Below, piece after piece: positions 1 through 8,255 of a DNA stretch of 64,000 nt. This DNA comes from Rhodococcus rhodochrous (GTDB lineage: Bacteria > Actinomycetota > Actinomycetes > Mycobacteriales > Mycobacteriaceae). The notes under the pieces are model-generated. The model was not told the origin of the DNA. It did no database searches and saw only the letters and a program-made list of their open reading frames with translations. Within the stretch, counting starts at the first letter, position 1, and each line of letters opens with the position of its first letter. The stretch is from NCBI RefSeq assembly GCF_900187265.1, contig NZ_LT906450.1, forward strand, positions 1,045,444-1,109,443, in the 5' to 3' direction. Position numbers and translations under genes: made by a program.

Positions 1-2
1 CC

Positions 3-881
3 GAAGACTGGGCGTTCGAAGGCAAGTGGGACGGATACCGCGCCATCGCGGAGATCGAGGACGACACCGTCAGGCTCCGCAGCCGATCCGGACGCGATGT
101 CACCGGCGACTATCGGAAACTCGCTGAACTCGCGACGATCCTCGACGGTCACCGGGCGGTGCTCGACGGGGAGATCGTCGCCGTGGACCGATCCGGGGTG
201 ACGAGCTTCTCGATGCTGCAGCGGGGCGTGAACTACGAGTACCGCGTGTTCGACGTGCTGTATCTCGACGGGGTGTCGTTGCTGCGCAAGAGCTACGACG
301 ATCGCCGACGAGTCCTCGAGGCGCTCGCCGCCGCGACGGACGGATTGATCGTCCCGGATCTGCTCCCGGGTGACGGTTCGAAGGCCCTCGAACGCAGCAG
401 AGTGAAGAACTGGGAGGGCGTGGTCGCCAAGCGCCGGGACTCCGTGTATTTGCCGGGCAAGCGCGGCGCCGGGTGGATCAAGTCGAAGAACTGGCTCACC
501 CAGACCGTCGTGCTCGGCGGATACCGCCGCGGCAAGGGCAACCGTGCCTCGACCTTCGGCTCCCTGCTGCTCGGCGTCTACGACGACGACGGCGAGTTCG
601 TGTACGTCGGCAAGGTCGGCACCGGTTTCGACGACGAGACGCTCCTGTCGGTGACGAAGACCATGAAAGGGCGCACGAGCCGCACGAACCCGTTCGCGAA
701 CGAGGTGCCGGCCGCCGAACGCCGCGATGCGGTGTGGTTGCGGCCCGAACTCGTCGGGGAGGTGCGATTCGGGGGATGGACGGATGGGGACCGTGTGCGG
801 CACGCGAGCTGGCGCGGTCTGCGCGACGACGTGGACGCGTCGAGCGTGGTGCGAGAAGAGGAAACGGGCGCCGACTGCTAA
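3..881 (+). CDS. ATP-dependent DNA ligase, C-terminal part (5' truncated)
   Basis: The window opens inside this gene, so its start is missing. The visible 292 residues begin just before ligase motif I: KWDGYR carries the catalytic lysine that becomes adenylated (codon 8). EGVVAKR (motif IV) and WIKSKN (motif V) follow, then a C-terminal OB-fold ending in HASWRGLRDD, a typical end for the LigD/LigC class. The enzyme seals DNA nicks using ATP; in actinobacteria such ligases act in non-homologous end joining or backup repair. Whether an upstream polymerase or nuclease domain (full LigD) exists cannot be seen. The stop is TAA at 879-881. Confidence 0.93.
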   Translation, partial: EDWAFEGKWDGYRAIAEIEDDTVRLRSRSGRDVTGDYRKLAELATILDGHRAVLDGEIVAVDRSGVTSFSMLQRGVNYEYRVFDVLYLDGVSLLRKSYDDRRRVLEALAAATDGLIVPDLLPGDGSKALERSRVKNWEGVVAKRRDSVYLPGKRGAGWIKSKNWLTQTVVLGGYRRGKGNRASTFGSLLLGVYDDDGEFVYVGKVGTGFDDETLLSVTKTMKGRTSRTNPFANEVPAAERRDAVWLRPELVGEVRFGGWTDGDRVRHASWRGLRDDVDASSVVREEETGADC

Positions 882-924
882 CGTTCGTGCGAAGTCGGGT
901 GATCGGGCATTAGGGGAGGCATCA

Positions 925-1602
925 ATGGCCGAGGGCTCGCGTGGCGTCGTCCGTCGGATCGGTTTGGTCGAGGATCACGAGTCGGTCGCACTCGGCTTCG
1001 CAGCGATGCTCGCCGATCAACCCGATCTCGAGCTCGCAGGTACCGCCACCACCGTCTCGGGTCTACTCGAGCAGGTCACCGACCTCGACCTCGCCGTTCT
1101 CGACCTGCGCCTGTCCGACGGATCCTCACCGAAGAGCAACGTCGAGCAGTTGCGCGCCGCGGGCCTCGAGACCCTGGTCTTCACCGGCGCCGAGAACCCG
1201 TATCTGCTGCGTTCGGCCGCCCGCGCCGGTGTGCTCGGGGTGGTGCGGAAATCCGAGCCCGCTGCCGTGGTGATCGAGGCGATCCGCGTGGCCGCCGCCG
1301 GAGGGCAGGTCGCCAGCACCGAGTGGGCCGCGGCGATCGACGGCGATCCCGAACTCGACGACGTCGGCCTGAGTCCACGGCAGCTCGAAGTGCTCGAACT
1401 GTATGCATCGGGGGAGAAGCTCGACCGGGTAGCCCGGCTGACGGGCCTCGCTCCGCAGACCGTCAACGACTACCTGCAGCGGATCCGCCAGAAGTACGCG
1501 GAGGCAGGTCGTCCCGCACCTACGAAGACGGATCTGTACAAGCGCGCCGTCGAGGACGGATGGCTGCCGATGCCCGAACGGTCGGATGTCCGCCGTCGCT
1601 GA
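925..1602 (+). CDS. LuxR/NarL-type response regulator (module 1)
   Basis: A 225-residue response regulator. The receiver domain (about 10-125) has the acidic pair at VEDHE, the phospho-acceptor Asp60 in VLDLRLSDG, a Thr in LVFTG and a Lys in VRKSE. A LuxR-type helix-turn-helix follows (about 150-210, LSPRQLEVLELYASGEK onward). The ATG at 925 is chosen because AGGGGAGG lies just upstream at 912-919; a longer frame would run back into the ligase gene. It overlaps the downstream kinase by 17 nt, so the two are translationally coupled and very likely cognate. The HTH tail (KYAEAGR..PTKT) resembles that of the 90-residue regulator at 3977. The target genes are unknown. Confidence 0.9.
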   Translation: MAEGSRGVVRRIGLVEDHESVALGFAAMLADQPDLELAGTATTVSGLLEQVTDLDLAVLDLRLSDGSSPKSNVEQLRAAGLETLVFTGAENPYLLRSAARAGVLGVVRKSEPAAVVIEAIRVAAAGGQVASTEWAAAIDGDPELDDVGLSPRQLEVLELYASGEKLDRVARLTGLAPQTVNDYLQRIRQKYAEAGRPAPTKTDLYKRAVEDGWLPMPERSDVRRR

Positions 1603-2809
1603 CGAGCCGGCCGGGGACGCCGGAGAGAAGTCGCACCAGCGCAGCACCGCGGCCGCCGACCGACTTCTCCGGATGTTCACGCGATTCGTCGCGATCGGAT
1701 ACCTCTGCTACTTCGCGTTGCTCCTGCCGCAGATCGTCGAGGCGTCAGCACTCGTCGCGTGGTGGTGGACCCCCACCGCAGCCGTCCTCATGTTCGGATC
1801 CGGAGTCGCCCTCGGCCTCGCGTCGTTCCGCGGCACCGTGTGGATGCAGCGGACCGCAACCGTTAATGCGCTCGCCTACGTCGTGATGGTCGCGTTGTGG
1901 TTCGTGGCGTGGAACGGAACGCAGATCCCGCAGGACCAGTCGTTGTGGTTCACCGCCTTCCCCGGTCTCGCGTCGCTCGCGGCGGCGGTCGCGTGGAGAC
2001 CCCGGCGGGCGTTCGTCCACTTGATCCTCGCGGTTCTGCTCGCGCAGTGCGCGAACCACCTCGTCCGCGACGCCCCCTTCGGATACTTCCTGGCACCCGA
2101 CCTGGCGTTCGCGTTCGTCTTCTGCACGGTCTTCCTCGCGGCCGCGGTGGTGGGACTCGGCACCGGCCGCACGCTCGACGAGACCATCGCTGCCACCCAG
2201 GCCACGGCGGCCGCTGCGGCCGCAGCGGAGGCGAGGAACGCCGAACGCGCACGGTTCGACGCCCTGGTCCACGACCGGGTGATGTCTACCCTGCTGGCGG
2301 CGTCGCGCAACGCACCCCGGGAGTCGCTGGTCGAGCAGGCCGAACGAGCGGTCGCCGAACTCGACGAGTTGCGGCGCGGCACCGATCGGGAGTCGGTGCT
2401 CGACGCCGCCGCGGTCGTGGCGCGGCTCCGCTCGGCGGCGACCGAGGCCGACGAGGACGTCGTGTTCACCGGTCGTGTCGCCCCGGGGTCCGGCGACATC
2501 TCGTTCCCGCCCGAACCCGCGCGCGCGACCGCCGCCGCCCTCGCCGAGGCGGTACGCAACAGCGTGCGGCACGCGGGTAAGGACGCCTCCCGCACGGTCG
2601 AGGTCGACGTGGCACCGAGATGGATCTCCGTGCAGGTCGTGGACGACGGCAGAGGCTTCGAACCCGAGGCCGTCGACCCGCACCGGCTCGGTCTCGAAGT
2701 GAGCATCCGCGGACGCATGCGCCGACTGTCCGGTGGACGGGCGGTCGTGCAGTCCGCGCCGGGGGCCGGGACCCGGGTGTTGCTGTACTGGCGGGATCCG
2801 GCCGCATGA
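1586..2809 (+). CDS. membrane sensor histidine kinase (module 1)
   Basis: A 407-residue kinase with about six hydrophobic segments (residues 33-190) and no large external loop, then an Ala-rich linker. The phospho-acceptor His229 lies in [15 protein letters not shown], which fits an H-box of the HisKA_3 type. The ATP-binding domain keeps the N box ([11 protein letters not shown]), the G1 box (VVDDGRGFEP) and a G2-like HRLGLEVSIRGRM. It should be active. The lack of an extracellular sensor suggests it senses a membrane signal or partners the next membrane protein. It overlaps the upstream regulator by 17 nt, and its TGA overlaps the next ATG (ATGA at 2806-2809). Its close paralogue lies at 4246-5460. 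Confidence 0.88.
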   Translation: MSAVADEPAGDAGEKSHQRSTAAADRLLRMFTRFVAIGYLCYFALLLPQIVEASALVAWWWTPTAAVLMFGSGVALGLASFRGTVWMQRTATVNALAYVVMVALWFVAWNGTQIPQDQSLWFTAFPGLASLAAAVAWRPRRAFVHLILAVLLAQCANHLVRDAPFGYFLAPDLAFAFVFCTVFLAAAVVGLGTGRTLDETIAATQATAAAAAAAEARNAERARFDALVHDRVMSTLLAASRNAPRESLVEQAERAVAELDELRRGTDRESVLDAAAVVARLRSAATEADEDVVFTGRVAPGSGDISFPPEPARATAAALAEAVRNSVRHAGKDASRTVEVDVAPRWISVQVVDDGRGFEPEAVDPHRLGLEVSIRGRMRRLSGGRAVVQSAPGAGTRVLLYWRDPAA

Positions 2810-3828
2810 ACACTGCGAACTCGACCGTCTCCGATCTGCTGCGGATGCACAGCCGGCCCGCGCGGGCCTTCGCCGTCCTGTACGCGGTGACCTGCGTGGT
2901 GCTCGCCCTGAACACCGCGCCCCATGCCGAGGTCCGCTGGCCCGTCGCGATCGCCGTGATCGTGTGTGTGGCCGCCGCCTACGCGCTCGTCGCGGTGGAG
3001 GGCGACCCACTACCGGTACGACCCGCACTGGCGATGACGTTCGCGGGCGCGATCGCGTCGGCGTCGGTGCTGTGGGTGGTGCCCGCCGATCCGGCGCCGC
3101 ACCCCATCGAGCTGTGGCCGTTCGGGATGTCCACGACAATTCTCGTGTTCATGTGCGTGCGGGGGCGCACGGCGTTCGCCTGGTGCGGGATGCTGCTCAT
3201 GCTCGTCGTCGCCGCGCTGTGGTCGTATCTCACGGGTCCGGGGATCGCCTACGGGCTGGGACTGACGATCACGAGCGCGGGGCCGGTGCTCATGGGCACC
3301 GTCTGCGCCTACACGATCCGCCCGCTCGCGCGGTCGATCTATCTCCTGCGCGCCCGGTCGATGCAGCGGATCGCGGCGGAGTCCGCGGCCGCCGCGGCCC
3401 TGGAGGAACGTGATGCCCGTCTGAGCAGTCTCGATGCCTCCGCGCGTCCGTTGCTCAAGCGGATCGTCTCGGGCGAACCTCTCGACGAGAACGAGCGGAT
3501 CGAGTGCGGACTGGTCGAGGCGCGACTGCGCGACGGTCTGCGTGCGCCCGTGCTCCAGGTATCCGAGGTCGACCGGGCCGCTGCTGCGGCCCGCCGGCGC
3601 GGCGTCGAGATCGTCATGCTCGACGACCACGCCATGGACTCGGCTTCTCCCGAGGTTCGGCGCGCCGTCTACCGGGAGGTGGTGGACGTGCTCGATTCGG
3701 TGAGCCAGGGGTCGGTGACCGTGCGGGTGCTGCCGCCGGCCCGCGCGGCGATGGTGACGATGCTGGTGAAGGGCGAGGGCGTGCGACGGATCGAGCTCGG
3801 GCACGACGGGCAGCAGACCGGTCGTTAG
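2806..3828 (+). CDS. six-TM membrane protein with degenerate kinase-like cytoplasmic domain (module 1)
   Basis: A 340-residue protein whose ATG overlaps the kinase stop. Six hydrophobic segments (about 20-170) are followed by a cytoplasmic region: a helical stretch (ALEERDARLSSLDASARPLLKRI), a segment [15 protein letters not shown], and a C-terminal part ([17 protein letters not shown]) that could fold like an HATPase domain but lacks a phospho-acceptor His, an N box and DxGxG. I infer a catalytically dead kinase-like partner; no function is established. Its paralogue at 5457 has the same architecture. Coupled translation with the kinase suggests a complex in the membrane. Confidence 0.72.
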   Translation: MNTANSTVSDLLRMHSRPARAFAVLYAVTCVVLALNTAPHAEVRWPVAIAVIVCVAAAYALVAVEGDPLPVRPALAMTFAGAIASASVLWVVPADPAPHPIELWPFGMSTTILVFMCVRGRTAFAWCGMLLMLVVAALWSYLTGPGIAYGLGLTITSAGPVLMGTVCAYTIRPLARSIYLLRARSMQRIAAESAAAAALEERDARLSSLDASARPLLKRIVSGEPLDENERIECGLVEARLRDGLRAPVLQVSEVDRAAAAARRRGVEIVMLDDHAMDSASPEVRRAVYREVVDVLDSVSQGSVTVRVLPPARAAMVTMLVKGEGVRRIELGHDGQQTGR

Positions 3829-3976
3829 CCGAAGCACCGATGCCCATATTTTCTTGGGCAGAGAAAGATCGGTCTCGGTAGTTGTCGGTTTCAACAGTTA
3901 CGGTGTACGCACTCGAAACGGAGTTCGTCGGGGGACTCGGTTCGATCCCATGTATTCATCTCGGTAGGGACGCGCT
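3829..3976 (+). promoter_or_regulatory. intergenic spacer and likely promoter of module 2
   Basis: A 148-nt gap that is clearly more AT-rich than its surroundings at 3845-3910 (ATATTTTCTT, then CAACAGTTACGG). It separates the two signalling modules and probably holds the promoter of the second. I see no convincing hairpin terminator after module 1. Confidence 0.4.
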
Positions 3977-4249
3977 ATGACGACGATGCTCGAACATTCC
4001 CCGGCACAGAAGCCTGCACCTCAGAAGCCCGCACTCTCGGCTCGCGAGATCGAGATCCTGCGGGCCTGGCTGCTCTGCGAGTCCAAGTCCGAGGCCGCTG
4101 CGAGCCTGTTCGTCACCGCAGCCACGGTCAGCACCCACATCGTCCGCATCCGCGAGAAGTACGCCCGCGTCGGGCGTACGGCGACCACGAAGACGGCACT
4201 GCTCGCCCGCGCTCTGCAGGACGGTGTGGTCTCCATCGACGAGCTGTGA
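3977..4249 (+). CDS. stand-alone LuxR-type HTH regulator without receiver (module 2)
   Basis: A 90-residue protein that is essentially one LuxR/GerE helix-turn-helix (residues 20-80, LSAREIEILRAWLL to REKYARVGRTATTKT). It occupies the place of the response regulator in module 1 and shares its KYA..GR.A.TKT tail, but it has no receiver and no phospho-acceptor Asp. The upstream sequence in the same frame does not encode one, so this is a real architecture and not a mis-called start. The stop overlaps the GTG of the next kinase (GTGA, 4246-4249). It probably binds DNA constitutively or is controlled by protein contact. Confidence 0.85.
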   Translation: MTTMLEHSPAQKPAPQKPALSAREIEILRAWLLCESKSEAAASLFVTAATVSTHIVRIREKYARVGRTATTKTALLARALQDGVVSIDEL

Positions 4250-5460
4250 CCCGTCGGCCTGCCACCGCACAGGGTGGACACACGACGGATCCGATGAGCG
4301 CGGCCGACCGGATCCACCGGGTCTTCGGCCGGTTCATCAGCGCGGGCTACGTGTTCTACCTGCTGTTCGTCGTCCCCACGGCGGTATCGCAGGCCCACCT
4401 CACGGCATGGTGGTGGCTGCCGACGGCAATGGCCGCGATCTTCGGTACCGGAATCGCGCTCGGGGTGGCAACCTTCCTGAGTGATGTCCGGTGGGTCGGG
4501 CGACTCGCAGCCGCCAACGCCGTCGCCTTTCTGATCGCGGCGATCCTGTGGTTCCCGGCCTGGACGGGGGAGGCCTCCCCGAACACGGCCTGGCAGGCAC
4601 TCTTCCCCGGAGTGGCAGGACTGTCCGCGGCGGCAGCGTGGCGACCGCGGACGGCGCTCGCCTACCTCACGGTGGTGGTGTTCGTCGTTCAGGCCACCAA
4701 CTACCTGCTGGTGAACACGACGACGGGCTACCGCTTCGTCCCGGAACTCGCGTTCGCGCTCATGTTCTGCGGGGTGTTCGCCGCCGCGGCGATCGTCGCC
4801 TTCCGCACGGGCGACGTCCTCGATTCCACCGTCGCGGCCACCGAGCGATCCGTCGTCGCGGCAGCTGCGGCCGCGGCCAGGACGGTCGAACGCGAGCGGT
4901 TCGACGCGCTCGTCCACGACCAGGTGATGTCCACTCTGCTCGCCTCGGGCCGCGGCGCATCCGATGGTCCCGTCGCGGCCCAGGCTCGTCGTGCGCTGGA
5001 GATGTTCGACTCCCTGCGGCGCGGCGGCGACACCGAGAGCAGCTTCGACGCCGACCGGGTGGCGGCCCAGTTCCGCTCGGCGGCCTCCGAGGTGGACGAG
5101 GACGTCGAGTTCACGACCGCGACGAGTGCCGATGCCGGGCCGTACTACCCGGCCGACGTGGTCAGGGCGGTCGCAGCCGCACTGGCCGAGGCCGTGCGGA
5201 ACAGCGTTCGCCACGCCGGTCCGGGCACGCAGCGGGCCGTGCACGTCGACCTCGGTCCCGGATCGGTCCGGGTGATCGTCCGCGACGACGGCCACGGATT
5301 CGACCCCGCCGAGGTCGATCCCTACCGGATGGGCATCCGCGCGAGCATCCACGGACGCATGCGCGGCCTGGGGGGAGGCGACTCGCAGATCACCTCCGGT
5401 CCCGGGGGTACGACGGTGACGCTGCTCTGGTGCGACCAGGCCGAGGGTCGCGTGCCGTGA
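4246..5460 (+). CDS. membrane sensor histidine kinase (module 2)
   Basis: A 404-residue paralogue of the kinase at 1586. It has six hydrophobic segments (about 30-190), phospho-acceptor His224 in [16 protein letters not shown], the N box [11 protein letters not shown], the G1 box [10 protein letters not shown] and the tail [22 protein letters not shown] 4246 is chosen because it overlaps the preceding stop; ATG 4294 ([12 protein letters not shown]) is a possible alternative 16 codons in. Its TGA overlaps the GTG of the next gene at 5457-5460. The usual phosphorylation target is missing from this module, so it may phosphorylate the module 1 regulator. Confidence 0.86.
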   Translation: MTRRPATAQGGHTTDPMSAADRIHRVFGRFISAGYVFYLLFVVPTAVSQAHLTAWWWLPTAMAAIFGTGIALGVATFLSDVRWVGRLAAANAVAFLIAAILWFPAWTGEASPNTAWQALFPGVAGLSAAAAWRPRTALAYLTVVVFVVQATNYLLVNTTTGYRFVPELAFALMFCGVFAAAAIVAFRTGDVLDSTVAATERSVVAAAAAAARTVERERFDALVHDQVMSTLLASGRGASDGPVAAQARRALEMFDSLRRGGDTESSFDADRVAAQFRSAASEVDEDVEFTTATSADAGPYYPADVVRAVAAALAEAVRNSVRHAGPGTQRAVHVDLGPGSVRVIVRDDGHGFDPAEVDPYRMGIRASIHGRMRGLGGGDSQITSGPGGTTVTLLWCDQAEGRVP

Positions 5461-6470
5461 CCGCCGAACCGACCCGCGACGTGCGCGACCTGCTGGGGAT
5501 GCGCACTACGGCCGCACGTGTACTCGTGAGCCTCTACGCCCTCGTCTGCTTCGTGCTGGCGGCGTTCGGAGCCGAACACACGTCCGCGAGCTGGCCGCCG
5601 GCCCTCGCCGTGCTCGTGTGTACGTTCGCGGCGTTCACCCTCATCACCGTTCCGGGCGATCCGCTGCCGATGCCGGCGACGATCCTGCTCGCCGCCACCG
5701 GGACGGTCTCCTCGGCGCTCGTCTTCTCTGTGCTGGAGGCGCCGTCACCGGGAGGAATCGCGACCTGGCCGCTCGGGATGTCCACGGTCGTCTTCACCTT
5801 CATGTGTGTGCGCGGACGCACCCTCGCGGCATGGATCGGGTTGGCCTGCATGATCGCGACCGCGACCTTCTGGACCTACGTCACGGGCCAGGGGATCGGC
5901 CCCGGCCTGTCGCTGTCGGTCGTCAACGCGGCGCCGGTCCTCATGTCCACCTTCTTCGCCTTCACCCTGCGCCCTCTCGCCGGATCCATCTACCTGCTGC
6001 GGGCGATGTCGTTGCAGCGCAGCGCGGAACAGGCCGCCTCGGCTGCAGCCCTCGAGGAGCGCGACGCGCAGCTCGACCGGCTCGACTCCCTGGCCCGGCC
6101 CCTCCTCGAACGCATCGCGACCGGGGAGCTGCTCGACGTGGGGGAGCGACGCGCCGGTGTGCTGCTCGAAGCGCGTCTGCGGGACGGCCTTCGAGCACCG
6201 GCTCTGCAGGATCCGGAGGTCGTCGAGGCAGCCGACGCCGCGCGACGACGAGGCGTGGACGTGGTGATGCTCGACGATCACGGCCTGGACGGGGTGCCCC
6301 CGGGCGAACAGGCCCGTCTCCGCCGTGCGGTCGCCGACGAACTCGACTCGGTGTCACACGGTTCCGTCACGGTGCGGGTCCTGCCTCCGGGCCGCCGGGC
6401 ACTCGTGACGATCCTCGTGCGGGGGGACTCCGTGCGCCGCATCGAGCTGGGCTCGACGTCGCAGGACTAG
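5457..6470 (+). CDS. six-TM membrane protein with degenerate kinase-like cytoplasmic domain (module 2)
   Basis: A 337-residue paralogue of the protein at 2806. It has about six transmembrane segments (20-170), then [38 protein letters not shown], the shared MLDDHGLDG segment and [20 protein letters not shown]. No H-box or ATP-binding motifs remain. The GTG start overlaps the kinase stop by 4 nt. A much longer open frame upstream is a shadow of the kinase gene. Conservation of the cytoplasmic domain between the two copies argues that it has a retained, probably non-catalytic role. Confidence 0.72.
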   Translation: MTAEPTRDVRDLLGMRTTAARVLVSLYALVCFVLAAFGAEHTSASWPPALAVLVCTFAAFTLITVPGDPLPMPATILLAATGTVSSALVFSVLEAPSPGGIATWPLGMSTVVFTFMCVRGRTLAAWIGLACMIATATFWTYVTGQGIGPGLSLSVVNAAPVLMSTFFAFTLRPLAGSIYLLRAMSLQRSAEQAASAAALEERDAQLDRLDSLARPLLERIATGELLDVGERRAGVLLEARLRDGLRAPALQDPEVVEAADAARRRGVDVVMLDDHGLDGVPPGEQARLRRAVADELDSVSHGSVTVRVLPPGRRALVTILVRGDSVRRIELGSTSQD

Positions 6471-6481
6471 AGTCGCCTCCC

Positions 6482-6811
6482 GTGACCGTGCTGAAGTCGT
6501 TGCTGCTGTTCGCCGTTGCCGCACTGTTCGAGATCGGTGGTGCGTGGCTGGTGTGGCAGGGTGTGCGCGAACACCGCGGCTGGATCTGGATGGGGCTGGG
6601 TGTGATCGCTCTCGGCGCTTACGGTTTCGTCGCCACACTTCAGCCCGACGCGAACTTCGGCCGCATCCTTGCCGCGTACGGCGGTGTGTTCGTGGCGGGT
6701 TCCCTGGTGTGGGGCATGGTGATGGACGGTTTCCGGCCGGACCGATGGGATGTCGCGGGCGCGCTCGTATGCCTCGCCGGCGTTGCCATCATCATGTATT
6801 CACCCAGGTGA
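6482..6811 (+). CDS. YnfA/UPF0060 family small membrane protein
   Basis: A 109-residue, four-helix inner-membrane protein with the family pattern ([24 protein letters not shown] near the N terminus; [24 protein letters not shown] at the end). It matches the usual family length of about 108 residues and is related to small multidrug resistance transporters; a substrate cannot be assigned. The GTG at 6482 has a good -10 hexamer (TAGAGT, 6468-6473) 8 nt upstream, so a leaderless transcript is likely. The 3' end is followed by a near-tandem repeat and a hairpin. Confidence 0.88.
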   Translation: MTVLKSLLLFAVAALFEIGGAWLVWQGVREHRGWIWMGLGVIALGAYGFVATLQPDANFGRILAAYGGVFVAGSLVWGMVMDGFRPDRWDVAGALVCLAGVAIIMYSPR

Positions 6812-6852
6812 CGACGCATCCGGCACCACCTCGGTGACGAGGCATACGGCAC
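6801..6852 (+). repeat. 26-bp near-tandem repeat over the ynfA-like stop codon
   Basis: Two adjacent 26-bp units, 6801-6826 and 6827-6852, match at 22 of 26 positions (both contain GGTGACGA and CGGCAC). The first unit carries the gene's stop TGA (6809-6811), and the second keeps a TGA at the same offset. Confidence 0.75.
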
Positions 6853-6873
6853 AACTCGGCCGGATGCCTCGTC
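6836..6873. terminator. bidirectional hairpin between convergent genes
   Basis: GACGAGGCAT (6836-6845) pairs perfectly with ATGCCTCGTC (6864-6873), a 10-bp stem between the YnfA-like gene and the convergent secreted-protein gene. There is no U-run, as is common in actinobacteria. Confidence 0.6.
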
Positions 6874-6879
6874 CGGGCG

Positions 6880-7332
6880 TCACGGCACCACGACGCTGCC
6901 GACTGCGGGGGTCGAGTTGCACAGCGGTCCACTGCCGAGATTCACCGAACCGAAGACCGTCGCCACGACCTCACCCGGGCCGGTGTCGACCAGCGTCGAC
7001 AGGTTCGGGTACGCACCGCCGAGATCGACGATGCCGGCGCGGCCGTTGTTGCGGTTGAGCCACGCGACGCTGACCTGTCCGGCCGCCGGGACCGGCCACA
7101 GGGCCTCCCGCGTGGAGAACAGGACGTGGCCGCCGGGGATGCCCTCGTCCGGTCCGGGTTGCGCCGTGACCGAGGTGAACGACGCCAGGCTGCCCTGGTT
7201 GATGCAGCCGATGGTGATCGCCGTGCCCAGGGGCTGAGGGGGTGCAGCGGTGGCCACACCGGTGAATGCGATTGCGGCGGCGACGGGTGCCGCGAGGGCG
7301 AGAACTCGACGTGGAATTCGCAGTGCAGGCAT
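6880..7332 (-). CDS. small secreted protein of unknown function
   Basis: A 150-residue protein with a clear Sec signal peptide: RIPRR, a hydrophobic core LALAAPVAAAIAFTGV, and a likely cleavage after ATA-A. The mature part (about 120 residues) is rich in Gly, Val and Thr and has two cysteines (GCINQGS and PLCNS) that could form one disulfide. I recognise no named domain. ATG 7332 is chosen because GAGGAGCAG lies just upstream; the frame extends further but would spoil the signal peptide. Confidence 0.75.
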   Translation of the reverse strand: MPALRIPRRVLALAAPVAAAIAFTGVATAAPPQPLGTAITIGCINQGSLASFTSVTAQPGPDEGIPGGHVLFSTREALWPVPAAGQVSVAWLNRNNGRAGIVDLGGAYPNLSTLVDTGPGEVVATVFGSVNLGSGPLCNSTPAVGSVVVP

Positions 7333-7426
7333 GGTGCTGCTCCTCGGAAAGGGAAGGTCACGTCCGGGAGCCGACCGCGGCGAGGAATACCGCGGCGCGT
7401 CCCGCGCACCGATGACGTGCGTGAGT

Positions 7427-8200
7427 CTATCGAGACACCGAAGTCCCAGGAGGGGTTTCGGTCTCGATCCGATACAGCGCGGAAGCATTGCGGCGCAGTA
7501 CCGCGTCGGCGAGCTCGTCGCCGAGCACGTCCTCGACGAGCGTGATGTCGCTGTCCCGGAACGGTCGCGGTGCGCGTGTCGACGGCAGGTCGGTGCCGAA
7601 CACGAGTGCACCGGGATTCACTTCGGCAACGGCGCGAAGTGTGTCGGCCACCGGGAGATCGACGCGTCCGAACCCTGTTGCCTTCACGTGGATACCGCTC
7701 TCGACCAGCCGCAACAGTGACGGCAGGCCGTCCTGCGACAGTCCCAGGTGATCGATGGAAACGGCGGGCAGAGCTGTGATCGTCGTGTGCAGATCGGCGA
7801 GATCGCGCGAGTCGATGTACAACTCGGCGTGCCAGCCGACGAGATCGTGGACCCGCCTGGCGAGACGGTCGAGGTCGGACAGTGTCGCCGATCCGCCCCG
7901 GCGGACGTTGAACCGCACGGCCCGCACTCCCGCCGTGTCGAGCCGGGTGATCTCGTCGTCCGAGGCAGTGGCCGGAAGTTGTACGACGCCGACGAAAGTG
8001 GGCCCGAGCCGGTCGAGTGCGTCGAGGAGATAGCTGTGGTCGAAGGCCTGGAACGAGCCCGACACCACCGCCCCGCCGGTGACGCCCAGATGCGCGACCC
8101 GCGCGAGATAGTCGTCGACCGTGAACGGTTCGGGCAGATAGCCGTCGTTCTCGACGGGGGGGAAACGCGGATCGATGATGTGCAGGTGGGCGTCGAACAT
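7427..8200 (-). CDS. amidohydrolase-2 family metal-dependent hydrolase
   Basis: A 257-residue TIM-barrel hydrolase. The N terminus MFDAHLHIID carries the metal-binding HxH. Further conserved points are SIDHLGLS and VFGTDLPSTR near residues 165 and 220, the latter with the catalytic Asp. The family (PF04909) includes decarboxylases, lactonases and dicarboxylate hydrolases; the substrate cannot be read from the sequence. Compared with typical members (about 280-330) it is short but has all strands one would expect. It lies between a secreted-protein gene and a WYL regulator, both on the same strand. Confidence 0.8.
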   Translation of the reverse strand: MFDAHLHIIDPRFPPVENDGYLPEPFTVDDYLARVAHLGVTGGAVVSGSFQAFDHSYLLDALDRLGPTFVGVVQLPATASDDEITRLDTAGVRAVRFNVRRGGSATLSDLDRLARRVHDLVGWHAELYIDSRDLADLHTTITALPAVSIDHLGLSQDGLPSLLRLVESGIHVKATGFGRVDLPVADTLRAVAEVNPGALVFGTDLPSTRAPRPFRDSDITLVEDVLGDELADAVLRRNASALYRIETETPPGTSVSR

Positions 8201-8255
8201 CTCCCCACGATAGGAAGCTCGGTCCGGGCGGGACAGGGTTCGGATCAGCGGGAGT

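Noticed and set aside
925-6470. Assembly duplication artefact for the two signalling modules
   Set aside because: The copies differ greatly at DNA and protein level and in regulator architecture, so they are old paralogues.
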